The notes: a model not told the origin generated them from the letters alone. Positions 54,374 through 63,979 are shown, counted from the first letter of the stretch. The stretch is 64,000 nucleotides of DNA from Methylobacterium sp. PvR107 (GCF_017833295.1 NZ_JAFIBW010000001.1:4367501-4431500); one strand, 5' to 3'. A program made the numbers and translations.

Positions 54374-55386
54374 TGGCTTCCACGGCGACGCGCGCGCGGC
54401 GCACGCTCAATGTCTGGCCCGGTTACGTCGACGCGCTGGCGACGCTGCTGCTGTCGGTGGTGTTCCTGCTCACGATCTTCGTCGTCGGCCAATTCTTCCT
54501 GTCGCAGGAACTCACCGGCCGGGACGAGACGCTGGTCCGGCTCAACCGGCAGATCGCGGACCTGACCGACCTCCTTGCCCTGGAGCGTTCGACCCGTCGC
54601 AGCCAGGAGGACGAGGCCCGCAATCTCCGCACGACGCTTGCCGGTGTCGAGGCCGAGCGCGATCAGGCCAGGTCCCAGGCCGAGGCCGCGACGGTCAGCC
54701 AGGGTGCGGCGGGCGCTCTCGACAAGCAGCTGGAGGCTGAGCGGGGCGCGACCAAGCGGGCGCTGTCACAGGTCGATCTACTCAACGAGCAGATCGGCGC
54801 CATGCGGCGCCAGCTCGCCGCCCTGGAAGACGCCCTCTCGGCTTCCGAGAGCCGTGACCGGGAATCCCAGGCGCGCATCGCCGAACTCGGCAGCCGGCTG
54901 AACGTCGCGCTGGCCCAGAAGGTCCAGGAACTTGCCCGGTACCGGTCCGACTTCTTCGGACGTCTGCGCCAGATTCTCGGCAACCGCCCGGACATCCGCG
55001 TGGTCGGCGACCGCTTCGTGCTGCAATCCGAGGTGCTGTTCCCCGCCGGTGCCGCGACCCTGAAGCCCGAGGCCGGACCCGAACTGGACCGCATCGCCGG
55101 CGCCATCGTGGACCTCGCCAAGCAGATTCCGGCTGATCTGCCCTGGGTGCTGCGGGTCGATGGCCATACCGATGCCCGGCCGATCAGCACGCCGCAATTT
55201 CCGTCGAACTGGGCATTGTCGGCCGCCCGGGCCATCGCGGTGGTGCAATATCTGGCCGGGAAGGGAATCCCCGCCCAGCATCTCCTGGCCGGGGCCTTCG
55301 GCGAGTTCCAGCCGCTCGATCCTGGCACCACCGAGGACGCCTACGCTCGCAACCGCCGGATCGAGATGAAGCTCACGGAGCGGTAG
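54373..55386 (+). CDS. OmpA/MotB peptidoglycan-binding partner
   Basis: A 337-residue protein with a GTG start overlapping the previous stop. One membrane helix (residues 16-38, VDALATLLLSVVFLLTIFVV) is followed by a long coiled coil (about 45-180) and a C-terminal OmpA domain with LRVDGHTDARPI and SAARAIAVVQYL...GEFQPLDP...NRRIEMKL. The Asp in the membrane helix (GYVDALAT) could carry protons as in MotB. It anchors the complex to peptidoglycan. Confidence 0.88.
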   Translation: MASTATRARRTLNVWPGYVDALATLLLSVVFLLTIFVVGQFFLSQELTGRDETLVRLNRQIADLTDLLALERSTRRSQEDEARNLRTTLAGVEAERDQARSQAEAATVSQGAAGALDKQLEAERGATKRALSQVDLLNEQIGAMRRQLAALEDALSASESRDRESQARIAELGSRLNVALAQKVQELARYRSDFFGRLRQILGNRPDIRVVGDRFVLQSEVLFPAGAATLKPEAGPELDRIAGAIVDLAKQIPADLPWVLRVDGHTDARPISTPQFPSNWALSAARAIAVVQYLAGKGIPAQHLLAGAFGEFQPLDPGTTEDAYARNRRIEMKLTER

Positions 55387-55614
55387 AGGATAGTTTTCAA
55401 GGTCGGTATCGCTGGCGCGTCTGCGTATAGCGCGATGAACAGGCCCGTATGCCAGCGTCTATCCGCCCGAATGATCGGGGCGAGAGCCCGAAACCATCTC
55501 ATAAGGTCTTTGCGTCAGATGTGCGCCGTGGCGCGGATGCCGCGCGCACTGCCGATTAACACGATGTTATCCTTGTCGCTGCATGGTGTCGCCGCTTCGA
55601 GGAGGCTGCGACCG

Positions 55615-56004
55615 ATGGCGAATCTCAACCCGTCCATGTTACCCGATGAGGCCGCCGCGATCGCGGAGGCGGTGCGGGTCTTCGAGGACGGGTTGAGCCG
55701 CCTGCATGCCCTCGGGACGCGGGCGGCCGATCAGGCTCCGAACGTTAAAGCGGACGCGGACGTGACCGGCCTGCTGGCCGCAATCGCCGGACAGACGGGG
55801 CTGCTGGCCCTCCGAGCCTCGATTGCGGCGGCCCGCGACGGCGAGGCCGGGAGCGGCTACGCGGCTGCGGCCGCGGAGGTGAAGGATTTGGCCGGACAGA
55901 TGGCCAGGGCCACGGACACGCTCGTCTCGCAGGTCGGCCGGATCCAGGCGGCAGCCCAGCGTTCGCATGACAGGGCGGATGCGATGCGGCGGGCACGTGC
56001 CTGA
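55615..56004 (+). CDS. soluble mini chemoreceptor-hairpin protein
   Basis: A 129-residue protein without membrane segment, HAMP or sensor. Its second half aligns with the chemoreceptor hairpin tip: [20 protein letters not shown] then [20 protein letters not shown]. Compared with the receptor consensus [20 protein letters not shown] it changes the two Asn and the first Glu that contact CheA/CheW. The ATG follows GAGGAGG at good spacing, supporting a real short gene rather than a fragment. It may be a decoy, a helper or a relic. Confidence 0.7.
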   Translation: MANLNPSMLPDEAAAIAEAVRVFEDGLSRLHALGTRAADQAPNVKADADVTGLLAAIAGQTGLLALRASIAAARDGEAGSGYAAAAAEVKDLAGQMARATDTLVSQVGRIQAAAQRSHDRADAMRRARA

Positions 56005-56019
56005 AGGCTTGAGGCGGCC

Positions 56020-57042
56020 TCAGCCAGCCAGTGCTTCCTTGTAGGCGAAGAGGCCGGGCGTCCCGCCGGTCATCAGGAACAGAACGGACGACGCAGCCGG
56101 GTAGAGACCGGCACGAACATCGTGCAGCAGGCCCGCGAAGGCCTTGCCGCTGTAGACCGGATCGAGGAGCTTGCCCTCCGTACGGGCCATGAGCCGCACC
56201 GCCTCGAGCATGCCGTCCGTGGGAATGCCGTAGCCCGACCCCCGATGCGTGCCGTCGAGGTTGATGTCCTGGGGCGACACGCGCCGCTCGGAACCGATCA
56301 GCGCGAGCGTGGCGTTCGCCTTCTCGAGCACTTCCGCGCGGGCACGCCCGTCCTCGGCGAGCACCGCGAAGGATTTGGCGAGCGTCGGGTCGAGGCCCAT
56401 GGCGGCGAGGCCCGCCACGAGCCCGGCATGGGTGCCGGCGCTGCCGTTCGCGGTGATGATCTGCGCGAAGCGCACGCCCATCCGGTCCGCCTGGGACAGG
56501 ATCTCCGCAGCGCCGTTCGCGTATCCCAGGCAGCCGGTCGGGCTCGAGCCGCCGGACGGGAAAGTATAGACCCGCCGCCCTTGGCCGCGGAGCTCGGCGG
56601 CCCGCGCTTCGGCCGCCGCCAGGGAATCCGCGTCGCCCGGCAGCTCGTGGACCGTGGCACCGAACACGTCGTCGAGCAGCCGGTTGCCGTTGCCGGTATA
56701 ATCCGGATCCTGGCGCGGCACGCTGCGTGTCAGGAACAGCTCGCAGGCGAGGCCTGCCTGCGCGGATGCAGCCGCCGTGAGCCGCGCGTGGTTCGACTGG
56801 ATTGCGCCGACCGTGACGACGGTATCGGCGCCATCCGCCTGCGCCGCGCCGAGCAGGTATTCGAGCTTGCGCAGCTTGTTGCCACCGAGCCCGATCCCCG
56901 CCACGTCGTCGCGCTTCACGAAGATACGCACGCCGTTGAGGCTGTCGCCCAGGTGTCGCGCCAGCCCATCCAGAGGCTCGATCGGCGTCGGCTGCGTCAG
57001 CAGAGGCAGGCGTGGGAAGCGGGCGAGGTCGAGCGTCGGCAT
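56020..57042 (-). CDS. dcyD: D-cysteine desulfhydrase / ACC deaminase-like PLP enzyme
   Basis: A 340-residue fold-type II PLP enzyme. The Schiff-base Lys is in GGNKLRKLEYLLG near residue 54, with GAIQSNHARLTAAAS (phosphate/Ser-Asn pair), PSGGSSPTGCLGYANGA, TANGSAGTHAGLVAGL and TGGTPGLFAY. The family includes D-cysteine desulfhydrase and ACC deaminase. The segment after the Lys and the length favour DcyD-like activity; substrate specificity should be treated as tentative. ATG 57042. Confidence 0.85.
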   Translation of the reverse strand: MPTLDLARFPRLPLLTQPTPIEPLDGLARHLGDSLNGVRIFVKRDDVAGIGLGGNKLRKLEYLLGAAQADGADTVVTVGAIQSNHARLTAAASAQAGLACELFLTRSVPRQDPDYTGNGNRLLDDVFGATVHELPGDADSLAAAEARAAELRGQGRRVYTFPSGGSSPTGCLGYANGAAEILSQADRMGVRFAQIITANGSAGTHAGLVAGLAAMGLDPTLAKSFAVLAEDGRARAEVLEKANATLALIGSERRVSPQDINLDGTHRGSGYGIPTDGMLEAVRLMARTEGKLLDPVYSGKAFAGLLHDVRAGLYPAASSVLFLMTGGTPGLFAYKEALAG

Positions 57043-57091
57043 CGCGGCATATCTACACGGCGGGGCCGTGCCTGTCGCGGTGCCGCGTGCC

Positions 57092-58939
57092 TCATTCTGC
57101 CGCCGGCAGCCGCGCGCCTCGCGTTCGGGGCTCCTTGCCCCGGGCGGTCTCGTCCAGCGCATCGGTGAATTGCAGGTTTGCGAGCTGCGCGTAGAGCGCG
57201 CCCTGCGCCAGCAGGGTCTCGTGGGTCCCGGTCTCGACGATACGGCCGTCGTCGAGGACCAGAATACGGTCCGCGGCGCGGATCGTGGCCAGCCGGTGTG
57301 CGATCACCAGAGTGGTGCGTCCCTGCATCAGCGTGTCGAGGGCGGCCTGAACGGCGCGTTCGGATTCGGCGTCCAGCGCCGAGGTCGCCTCGTCGAGGAG
57401 CAGGATCGGCGCGTCCTTGAGGATGGCCCGCGCGATGGCAATGCGCTGCCGCTGGCCGCCGGAGAGCGTCACGCCGCGCTCGCCCACCTGGGTCGCATAG
57501 CCCTGCGGCAGGGCGGTGATGAAGACGTGTGCGTTGGCGAGCTCGGCCGCGCGCCGGACCTCCGCCTCGCCGGCCTCCGGGCGGCCATACCGGATGTTCT
57601 CGCTGACGGTCCCAGAGAACACCACCGGGTCCTGCGGAACCAGGGCGATCCGGGCGCGCAGGTCTTCGGGATCGACCTGCGCGATGTCGGTACCGTCGAC
57701 GACGATCCGGCCGCCCTGCGGATCGTAGAAGCGTAGGAGCAGCTGGAACACCGTCGACTTGCCGGCCCCGGAGGGCCCCACGATGGCGATGCGCTCGCCC
57801 GGAGCCGCCGCGAAGCTGAGCCGGCCGAGGGCAGCGTGCTCTGGGCGCGTCGGGTAGGCGAAGCGCACATCCTCAAAGGCCACCGCGCCCCGCGCGGGCT
57901 CTGGCAGCGGCAAGGCCGGCGATGGCGCCTGGATCGCGGGCTCGGCTGCGAGGATCTCGGTGAGGCGCTCGGCCGCCCCAGCCGACATGGCAAGGTCGCC
58001 GTAGACCTCCGAGAGCTGGCCGAGGGCACCTGCGCCGAAGACGGCGTAGAGCACGAATTGCGAGAGTTCGCCGCCCGTCATCGTATGGTTGAGGACGCCC
58101 TGGGCGCCGTACCACATCACACCGACCACCGAGGCGGAGATGAGGAAGATCGCGACGCCGGTGAGCAGGGCCCGCGCCCGGATCGAGGCGCGGGCGGCCG
58201 CATAAGCTTCCTCGGAGGCCGCCGCGAACCGGGCCGCGGTCGTGGCCGAGCGACCGAAGGCCTGCATGGTCCGAACCGCTCCGACCGCCTCGGCGGCGTA
58301 GGCGGAGGCATCGGCCAGGCGGTCCTGCGCGGCGCGGGAGCGCCGCCGCACACCGCGACCGGAGAAGATCAGCGGGAACACGATGACCGGGATGGCCGCC
58401 AGCACCATCACCGAGAGGCGCGGGCTCGTGATCACCATCATGGCGGTGGCGCCCACAAACAGGAAGAGGTTGCGCAGCAGGATCGAGACCGACACGCCGA
58501 AGGCCGACTTGATCTGCGTCGCGTCCGCCGTGAGCCGCGAGACGATCTCGCCGGACTGGGCCCGGTCGAAGAAGGCGGGATCCAGCTGCGTCAGCCGCGC
58601 GAACACGGCGCTGCGCAGGTCGGCGACGACGCGCTCTCCGAGCGTCACCACCGTGTAGACACGTGCTGCGCTCGACAGCGCAAAGGCCGCGACTACGCCC
58701 AGCAGGGCGAGGAAATAGGCGTCGATCACGACCGAGCCGTCGGCCGTGAAGCCGTGGTCGATCACCCGGCGCATGGCGATCGGCACGACCAGCGTCGAGC
58801 CCGAAGCGCAGATGAGGGCGATAAGGCCGGCGACGATTCGCCCGCGATAGCGCAGCGCGAAGGGCAGCAACGGCCGGAGCGCGCCGAGCGGGGCTTTGGG
58901 CCGGCCGTCCGCGGCCGCCTTGGGTCTACGGGCCATCAC
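57092..58939 (-). CDS. MsbA-like half-size ABC exporter (TM plus ATPase)
   Basis: A 615-residue fused permease-ATPase. Six membrane spans occupy residues 25-320, with the FARLTQLDPAFFDRAQSGEI intracellular loop. The ATPase has IVGPSGAGKSTVFQLLLRFY (Walker A), GVTLSGGQRQRIAIARAIL (signature), ILLLDEATSALDAES (Walker B) and VIAHRLATI (switch His). It is of the lipid A/multidrug exporter type, with substrate unknown. The last about 20 residues are a basic tail. It is divergent from rpmE. Confidence 0.92.
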   Translation of the reverse strand: MMARRPKAAADGRPKAPLGALRPLLPFALRYRGRIVAGLIALICASGSTLVVPIAMRRVIDHGFTADGSVVIDAYFLALLGVVAAFALSSAARVYTVVTLGERVVADLRSAVFARLTQLDPAFFDRAQSGEIVSRLTADATQIKSAFGVSVSILLRNLFLFVGATAMMVITSPRLSVMVLAAIPVIVFPLIFSGRGVRRRSRAAQDRLADASAYAAEAVGAVRTMQAFGRSATTAARFAAASEEAYAAARASIRARALLTGVAIFLISASVVGVMWYGAQGVLNHTMTGGELSQFVLYAVFGAGALGQLSEVYGDLAMSAGAAERLTEILAAEPAIQAPSPALPLPEPARGAVAFEDVRFAYPTRPEHAALGRLSFAAAPGERIAIVGPSGAGKSTVFQLLLRFYDPQGGRIVVDGTDIAQVDPEDLRARIALVPQDPVVFSGTVSENIRYGRPEAGEAEVRRAAELANAHVFITALPQGYATQVGERGVTLSGGQRQRIAIARAILKDAPILLLDEATSALDAESERAVQAALDTLMQGRTTLVIAHRLATIRAADRILVLDDGRIVETGTHETLLAQGALYAQLANLQFTDALDETARGKEPRTRGARLPAAE

Positions 58940-59179
58940 GCCTCACGAGTCAGTCGTTCCCCCGGTCCGCGGCGCTTGTGACCGGGGAGAGCCTGCGGTA
59001 TACGCCGCCGCTCATCCGATTGCGTGTGTTCAATGGCCGCGGGCCGCCACCACGGTCGGCTTAGACGTGCCGTTGCCACGAACCCCCGGTTCGGTGCAAC
59101 CGGTGATATCTTCCGCATTCCGGGCCGGGCGGCGCCTCCTGCGCTTCCCGCCGGCGTGCCAGATCAGGGACGACAGGTC

Positions 59180-59428
59180 ATGGCGAAGGACGCGGCCGCA
59201 AAGGCCAAGGGGACTGAACACCCCGATTACCACTTCATCAAGGTCGTGATGACGGATGGTACCGAGTACCAGACCCGTTCGACCTACGGGAAGGAGGGCG
59301 ACACCCTCAATCTCGACATCGATCCGCTCACCCACCCGGCCTGGACCGGCGGCGAGCAGAAGATGCTCGATCGCGGCGGCCGTGTCTCGCGCTTCAACTC
59401 GCGCTTCGGGAACCTCGGCAAGCGCTGA
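59180..59428 (+). CDS. rpmE: 50S ribosomal protein L31
   Basis: An 82-residue L31: [20 protein letters not shown], then [20 protein letters not shown] and [12 protein letters not shown]. It has the alphaproteobacterial insertion ([11 protein letters not shown]) and no Cys, so it is the zinc-independent form. The extra basic N-terminus ([12 protein letters not shown]) is slightly longer than usual. A strong terminator follows 46 bp after the stop. Confidence 0.95.
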   Translation: MAKDAAAKAKGTEHPDYHFIKVVMTDGTEYQTRSTYGKEGDTLNLDIDPLTHPAWTGGEQKMLDRGGRVSRFNSRFGNLGKR

Positions 59429-59473
59429 GATCCAGACGGATCGGGCGCTGCGCCTCCGGCGCGGCGCCATGAG

Positions 59474-59507
59474 AACGGGCGGTCTCCGCGTGAGGCCGCC
59501 CGTTTTT
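59474..59507 (+). terminator. intrinsic terminator of rpmE
   Basis: A 13-bp stem AACGGGCGGTCTC (59474-59486) / GAGGCCGCCCGTT (59492-59504) with one G-T pair and loop CGCGT, followed by a T run to 59507. Placed 46 bp after the rpmE stop. Confidence 0.9.
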
Positions 59508-59576
59508 CGTTGCGCGCCCGTCCTCAGCAGAGGGCCGCCGAGGACAGGTGTTGGATCCGGTCGCGCGCGGACGCGC

Positions 59577-60107
59577 TCAACCCTCGGCCATGCGGAACGC
59601 CATCCGCAGGAGGCCCTGCTGCTGTGCCACAGGGCTCTCGACCGGCGCCGGGGTCGGCCTGTCCTCGGTGATGAGCACATCGAGGTGCAGGATGCGCGTG
59701 TGCAGGCGCCGCGCCCGCATGATCAGCTGCTGGAGCCGCACCGGCAGAAGTGTGAAATCCTGCGGCTTCGGCGGCTCGGAGCTGCCGAGCTTGACCCGGT
59801 GCTTCTCCAGGAGCGCCTCGGCCGGGGTCATCTCGCCCTCGGCGACCGCGCGCTGCACCAGCAGCCAGGAGGCGATCTGCATCAGCAGCGTCGTCAGGCG
59901 CATGCTCTCGGCCGCGTAGCTCAGCGTCGCGTCGCGGGAGACGAGACGCGACTCGTCGCGGCCCTCGCCGTCGAGATAGGCGGCCGTTTCCTCGACGAGC
60001 GTCATCCCCTCGCGAAACAGCGTCTTGAAGGCTTCGGAATTGACGTAGGACTTGCCGAAATCGACCCAGTCCTGATCGTCCCGGAACGTGACATCGAAGC
60101 CGTTCAT
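59577..60107 (-). CDS. rcdA: RcdA-like protein (DUF1465), regulator of CtrA degradation
   Basis: A 176-residue DUF1465 protein. Core: SEAFKTLFREGMTLVEETAA, YLDGEGRDESR, SYAAESMRLTTLLMQIASWL and LLVQRAVAEGEMTPAEAL, matching Caulobacter RcdA, an adaptor that helps ClpXP degrade CtrA and other cell-cycle proteins. The C-terminal tail is disordered and Pro/Gln-rich, as in RcdA. It is convergent with rpmE. Function in this organism is inferred from the family. Confidence 0.88.
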   Translation of the reverse strand: MNGFDVTFRDDQDWVDFGKSYVNSEAFKTLFREGMTLVEETAAYLDGEGRDESRLVSRDATLSYAAESMRLTTLLMQIASWLLVQRAVAEGEMTPAEALLEKHRVKLGSSEPPKPQDFTLLPVRLQQLIMRARRLHTRILHLDVLITEDRPTPAPVESPVAQQQGLLRMAFRMAEG

Positions 60108-60287
60108 TCTGCCTCTCCTGTGCCGTCCGACGGCCTGTCCGTCCGGATTTGGGACGCTCCGTCCGTGGCTTTCCGACGACGGGGCAATCTTAGCGCCGAA
60201 CGACGGCGATATCAGGGTTCATTGTTTTTTAACCTTAATGGGCTGTTCCCGTCTGCAGATATCGTCGGCGGCGGCGGATGCCAGCGC

Positions 60288-62432
60288 TCAGAACGAGGCG
60301 CGGACGCCGCCGAATACACTGCGGCCGGTGCCGGGATAGAACGCCGCCAGCGCGCCGGCACCGCCGGCCGTCGCGGCGGCGTTGGCGACCACGGCGATGT
60401 CCGATACGTAGCGCGCATTCGTGAGATTGCGGGCATCCACGAACAGCGAGACGCCGTTGGCGAAGTCGATCCCGGCCTCGAGGCCGAGGAGCGCGTAGCC
60501 CGGCACCCGCAGGGTGTTGGCGTGATCGGCGAAAGCGCCCTGCGGCACCCAGTCGAGGGCCGGAGCGATGTGGAAGCCCCTCGGGTGCCGGTAGCTCAGG
60601 ACGGTGCGCAGGACATCCGTCGGAATGCCCGCGATGCGGTTGTCGTTGAAGACCGGGTCGCGGACGAAGCGGAAATCGTTGTGGGTCCAGATCTGCGTCA
60701 GGCTCAAGCCGTCGCCGGACGCGGCGAGATCCCGGGCGACGTCGACCGTGACCGCCGCCTCGACGCCCTGGTGGATCGAGCGCGGCGTGTTGAAGGTGGC
60801 GGCCGGGATGTTGAGGCCGGGATTGGTGGAGAAGTTGATCAGCTCGTCGCGCAGGTCCGAACGGTAGAGAGTCACGTCGAAGGCGAGGCGGTCGACCCGG
60901 CCGCGGACCCCGGCCTCGTAGGTCCAGGCCCGCTGGGCCTGCAGGGGGACGAAGGTGGTGTTCAACAGGTTCTGCTGCACCAGGTCGGAGAAGTCCGGCA
61001 CGTCGCGGGACCGGGTCACGTCACCGAAGACCTGCAGGTCGGGCCGCGGTTGCCAGAGCAGGCCGATCTTCGGATTGATGCCGGAATAGGTCAGGTCGGC
61101 GTAGCGCGGCGTCAGGTTTCCCGGAACGCCGCCCTTGTTGCTGAAGGTCCGGTTCGACGAGAATGCCTTGGCGCCGGTCATCAGCGCTACGTCCGGCAGG
61201 AACCAGAACCGGTTCTCGCCATAGGCCTCGTAGCTCGACGCGCTCTGGAGGGAATTCAGCGTCTGGGCGCCCCGCTGGCCGCGGATGTTGACGAACTGGA
61301 GCGCTGAGTTCTGGCCTGCAAAGGCGCGCAGGCCCAAAACCACGTCGTCCCGGTAGCCGCCGAGATCGAACGTGCCGGCCCAGTGCGGGCTGATCCCGTA
61401 GGTCCAGCCATCCTGATCGATGGCCTGGAAGATCGGATGGTACAGGCTCTTGTGGATCGCCCAGCTGTCCACATCGAGCTTGCCGACATCGAGCAGGAAC
61501 GAGGTGCGGTTGGCGATCCGCTCCGTCTCGACCTTGCGCGACTGGTTGCCGGTGATCGCGGTGGGGTTGGCGAGCGTCGGGGTGGTCAGGCTCTGGCCGA
61601 AGGTCAGGCTGCCCGGCAGCTTCTGGTCGGTGATGTAGGTGCCGAGATAGAAGCGGGTCTCGATATCGGGCGCGATCCGGTAGCCGATATTGGCGTTGAA
61701 GTTTTTCGTCGCCTGCGCCTCGTGGGCGCGGAAGCCGTCCGCGTTGGTCAGCGTGGCGTTGACCAGCACGTCCAGCGGCCCGTCGATGCGGGACATCTGC
61801 GCCTGCTCGCGGATCGTGCCGAAGCTTCCGCCGTCCAGGCGCAGGATGTTGGGCGCCAGCGCCGTGTAGGCGGTCGGCGTGACGAAATTGATCGCGCCGC
61901 CGAGCGTCGTCGCCCCGAAAGTGAGGGCGTTGCCGCCTTTGTAGACCTCAACCGAACGCAGGGCGAGCGGGTCGATCTGATAGAAGTCGCCGCTGCCATC
62001 CGCGAGGTTGAACGGGATGCCGTCCTGCAGAAGCTCGATGCCGCGCAGGTGGAAGTTCCGCGCGATGCCCGAGCCGCGGACCGACAGGCGCAACTCCTGG
62101 CCGTAGCGCTCCTGCACGTAGACCCCGGGTACCTCCTTGAGGACGTCGCGGATGGTGTTGGCGTAGCGATCCTGGATCGTGGCGGCGTCCACGAAGGCCA
62201 CCGAGCCGACGGTCCCGTACAGCGTCGCACGCTGCGTATCGACGCTCGGCACCGAGAGCGAGCCGCGCGCTTCCCCCGGTAGCGGGCCGTTCGGCGTGGC
62301 GCTGCCGACCACGCTGAGTTCAGGGAGGGCGACCACCGCGGCCGGCGCGGTCTGACCTCGCGCGGCGAGCGGCATGGCGCAGGCGAGGAGGGTGAGCGCG
62401 GCGCGGCAGCCGGCCGGGATGAAGCGGGGCAT
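60288..62432 (-). CDS. TonB-dependent outer-membrane receptor, probably for copper complexes
   Basis: A 714-residue receptor. Signal peptide PAGCRAALTLLACAMPLAARG, plug domain about residues 60-170 (ATIQDRYANTIRDVLKEVPG, LRLSVRGSGIARNFHLRGIE, EVYKGGNALTFGATTLGGAI), then a 22-strand barrel ending in Phe (SVFGGVRASF). It is the last gene of the operon YcnI-PCuAC / DUF2946 / receptor, which suggests copper as ligand (inferred; other TonB receptors of this type import siderophores). The ATG at 62432 is 44 bp after the DUF2946 stop and lacks a good ribosome site, which fits coupled translation. Confidence 0.88.
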   Translation of the reverse strand: MPRFIPAGCRAALTLLACAMPLAARGQTAPAAVVALPELSVVGSATPNGPLPGEARGSLSVPSVDTQRATLYGTVGSVAFVDAATIQDRYANTIRDVLKEVPGVYVQERYGQELRLSVRGSGIARNFHLRGIELLQDGIPFNLADGSGDFYQIDPLALRSVEVYKGGNALTFGATTLGGAINFVTPTAYTALAPNILRLDGGSFGTIREQAQMSRIDGPLDVLVNATLTNADGFRAHEAQATKNFNANIGYRIAPDIETRFYLGTYITDQKLPGSLTFGQSLTTPTLANPTAITGNQSRKVETERIANRTSFLLDVGKLDVDSWAIHKSLYHPIFQAIDQDGWTYGISPHWAGTFDLGGYRDDVVLGLRAFAGQNSALQFVNIRGQRGAQTLNSLQSASSYEAYGENRFWFLPDVALMTGAKAFSSNRTFSNKGGVPGNLTPRYADLTYSGINPKIGLLWQPRPDLQVFGDVTRSRDVPDFSDLVQQNLLNTTFVPLQAQRAWTYEAGVRGRVDRLAFDVTLYRSDLRDELINFSTNPGLNIPAATFNTPRSIHQGVEAAVTVDVARDLAASGDGLSLTQIWTHNDFRFVRDPVFNDNRIAGIPTDVLRTVLSYRHPRGFHIAPALDWVPQGAFADHANTLRVPGYALLGLEAGIDFANGVSLFVDARNLTNARYVSDIAVVANAAATAGGAGALAAFYPGTGRSVFGGVRASF

Positions 62433-62476
62433 GGTCAAGGATCCGTGTCTGGCGATCGGGAGAGGCGGGCGATCGG

Positions 62477-62932
62477 TCAGGCGACGGGGGGTGCGCGGGC
62501 TCCGAGACCATGGCGGGGCGGCGCCCGCGGAAGCGCGCGGCCGCCCGGGCGCGTCCGGGGCGCGGCGACCGGGCGCGGGGACGGCATGTCCGCGGCCGGC
62601 GCAGGAGCGGGGAGGGCGGCCGGACCGGCGGCGTGACAGAAGGCGCAGCAATCCGGAGGCGTGTGCGCCGGCAGGTGCTTGCCGTCCGGCATCGCGCCGG
62701 GCTGGCCGGCATCGCCAAGGCACAGGACGTGCTCGGGGCCGGCGGCCGCGGCCATTGCCATGCCGCTGAGCGTGGTCTGCAGGGCGAACGCGTAGAGGGC
62801 GAGAAGCGCCACGGCGCGGCGGCCCCAGCCCAGCGCGGCTCGGCAGGGCGGCGACGAAACGGGCGCCCGCTCCCGCGTCGGGAGGGGCGTCCGGTCCACG
62901 GACCGAGTCGGGTCGTGCTCAGGAGCCGTCAC
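62477..62932 (-). CDS. DUF2946 (CruR/CutF-like) copper-linked protein
   Basis: A 151-residue protein with one hydrophobic helix (RRAVALLALYAFALQTTLSGMAMA), a metal-binding motif PDCCAFCHAAG containing C-x3-C plus His, and a Pro/Ala-rich tail ending ARAPPVA. DUF2946 proteins lie ahead of copper uptake or oxidation genes; family knowledge (CruR of Bordetella, CutF of Rhodobacter) describes them as copper-responsive upstream frames that control the next gene through translation. Here it sits 44 bp before the TonB receptor. GTG start at 62932 is likely but not certain. Confidence 0.75.
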   Translation of the reverse strand: MTAPEHDPTRSVDRTPLPTRERAPVSSPPCRAALGWGRRAVALLALYAFALQTTLSGMAMAAAAGPEHVLCLGDAGQPGAMPDGKHLPAHTPPDCCAFCHAAGPAALPAPAPAADMPSPRPVAAPRTRPGGRALPRAPPRHGLGARAPPVA

Positions 62933-62963
62933 GATCGGACGCTTGGCGCGCCACTCAGGATCG

Positions 62964-63938
62964 TCAGTGCTGGTGCTGCCCGCCCGGTGACGCCGCGCCG
63001 ATCGGCGCAACCGAGAAGATCACCGGCACGGTGCCGGCGCGCTGGAAGGTCAGCGTGCCCGATACGGCCTCGCCGGCCTTGGGCGCCCCGGTGAGTCCCT
63101 CGAACATGAGGTGGTAGCCGCCGGGCTTCAGCTCGACGGTCTCGCCGGGCTTGATCGTCAGGCCGTCCGAAACCGGGGCCATCTTCATGACGCCGCCCTC
63201 CATCGACATGGAGTGGATGTCCCCCGTCTTGGCGAAGGGCACGGAGGCACCGGTCAGCGTGTCGGGCGCGGGCCCGGTGTTGGTAATCCGGACGTAGCCG
63301 CCCGCCACCTTGGCGCCGTTCGGCGTCGCCCGGAGCCAGGGCGTCTCGATGGTGAGATCGCCGGCCTTCACGGGCGCCGACGCAGCGGGCGCTGCCGCGG
63401 GGGCCGCCATGGCCCCGCCTATCTGCGCCACCTGGACGATGCGGAACGCGGGGGCGGCCGCCTTCAGGTCATGGGCATCCTGGCCAGGCTTCGGCACCTC
63501 GATCCAGGAATGGCCACCCTCCGAGCAATCCTGCTGCACCGGGACGTAGACCGTCGCGCCCGGCTCGAACGTGTCGGCGACCTGCGCCAGGAAGGTGAAC
63601 TCGTCGACCTCGTCGTCCGGCAGAGAGCCGCCGCTCCAGGTGATCGCCGTCACCCCCTCGGAGGCGGTGCCGTGGTGAGTCGTGTAGGTCTTCGCGTAGG
63701 CGCCGCGCGTGGTCGCCAGCGTCCAGCCGGGCTTCGGCATCGGCTTGGCGCCGATCAGCCCCTCCGGGATGGTCACGCTCACTCGGGTGGTCGGCTTGCC
63801 GCTGCAGCCGTGCATGATCTGGACGACGCCGCGATACGACGCGCCGGGGCTCGCCTGCTTGCGCTCCAGCACCGCGTGGGCCTGTGCCGCGGAGGCGAGC
63901 AGGCCGAGGCCAAGGGCGGCCGAGACAAAGGTCTTCAT
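62964..63938 (-). CDS. YcnI (DUF1775)-PCu(A)C fusion, periplasmic copper chaperone
   Basis: A 324-residue exported protein. After a signal peptide cut before His21 (ASAAQA|HAVLERKQA), a YcnI domain spans about 21-165, with the N-terminal His and a Trp in AITWSGG forming the copper site; its Cys pair (MHGCSGKP, QQDCSEGG) may form a disulfide. An Ala/Pro linker (180-195) leads to a PCu(A)C domain (about 197-315) with HSMSMEGGVMKM and GGYHLMFEG, the H-x10-M...H-x-M site. It ends in a His-rich tail (GGQHQH). Both domains bind copper and pass it to periplasmic enzymes. It is the first full gene of the operon in the window. Confidence 0.93.
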   Translation of the reverse strand: MKTFVSAALGLGLLASAAQAHAVLERKQASPGASYRGVVQIMHGCSGKPTTRVSVTIPEGLIGAKPMPKPGWTLATTRGAYAKTYTTHHGTASEGVTAITWSGGSLPDDEVDEFTFLAQVADTFEPGATVYVPVQQDCSEGGHSWIEVPKPGQDAHDLKAAAPAFRIVQVAQIGGAMAAPAAAPAASAPVKAGDLTIETPWLRATPNGAKVAGGYVRITNTGPAPDTLTGASVPFAKTGDIHSMSMEGGVMKMAPVSDGLTIKPGETVELKPGGYHLMFEGLTGAPKAGEAVSGTLTFQRAGTVPVIFSVAPIGAASPGGQHQH

Positions 63939-63979
63939 GGGAATGCATCCGTCCTGAGAGATCCGAGGGTGGAGATCGC

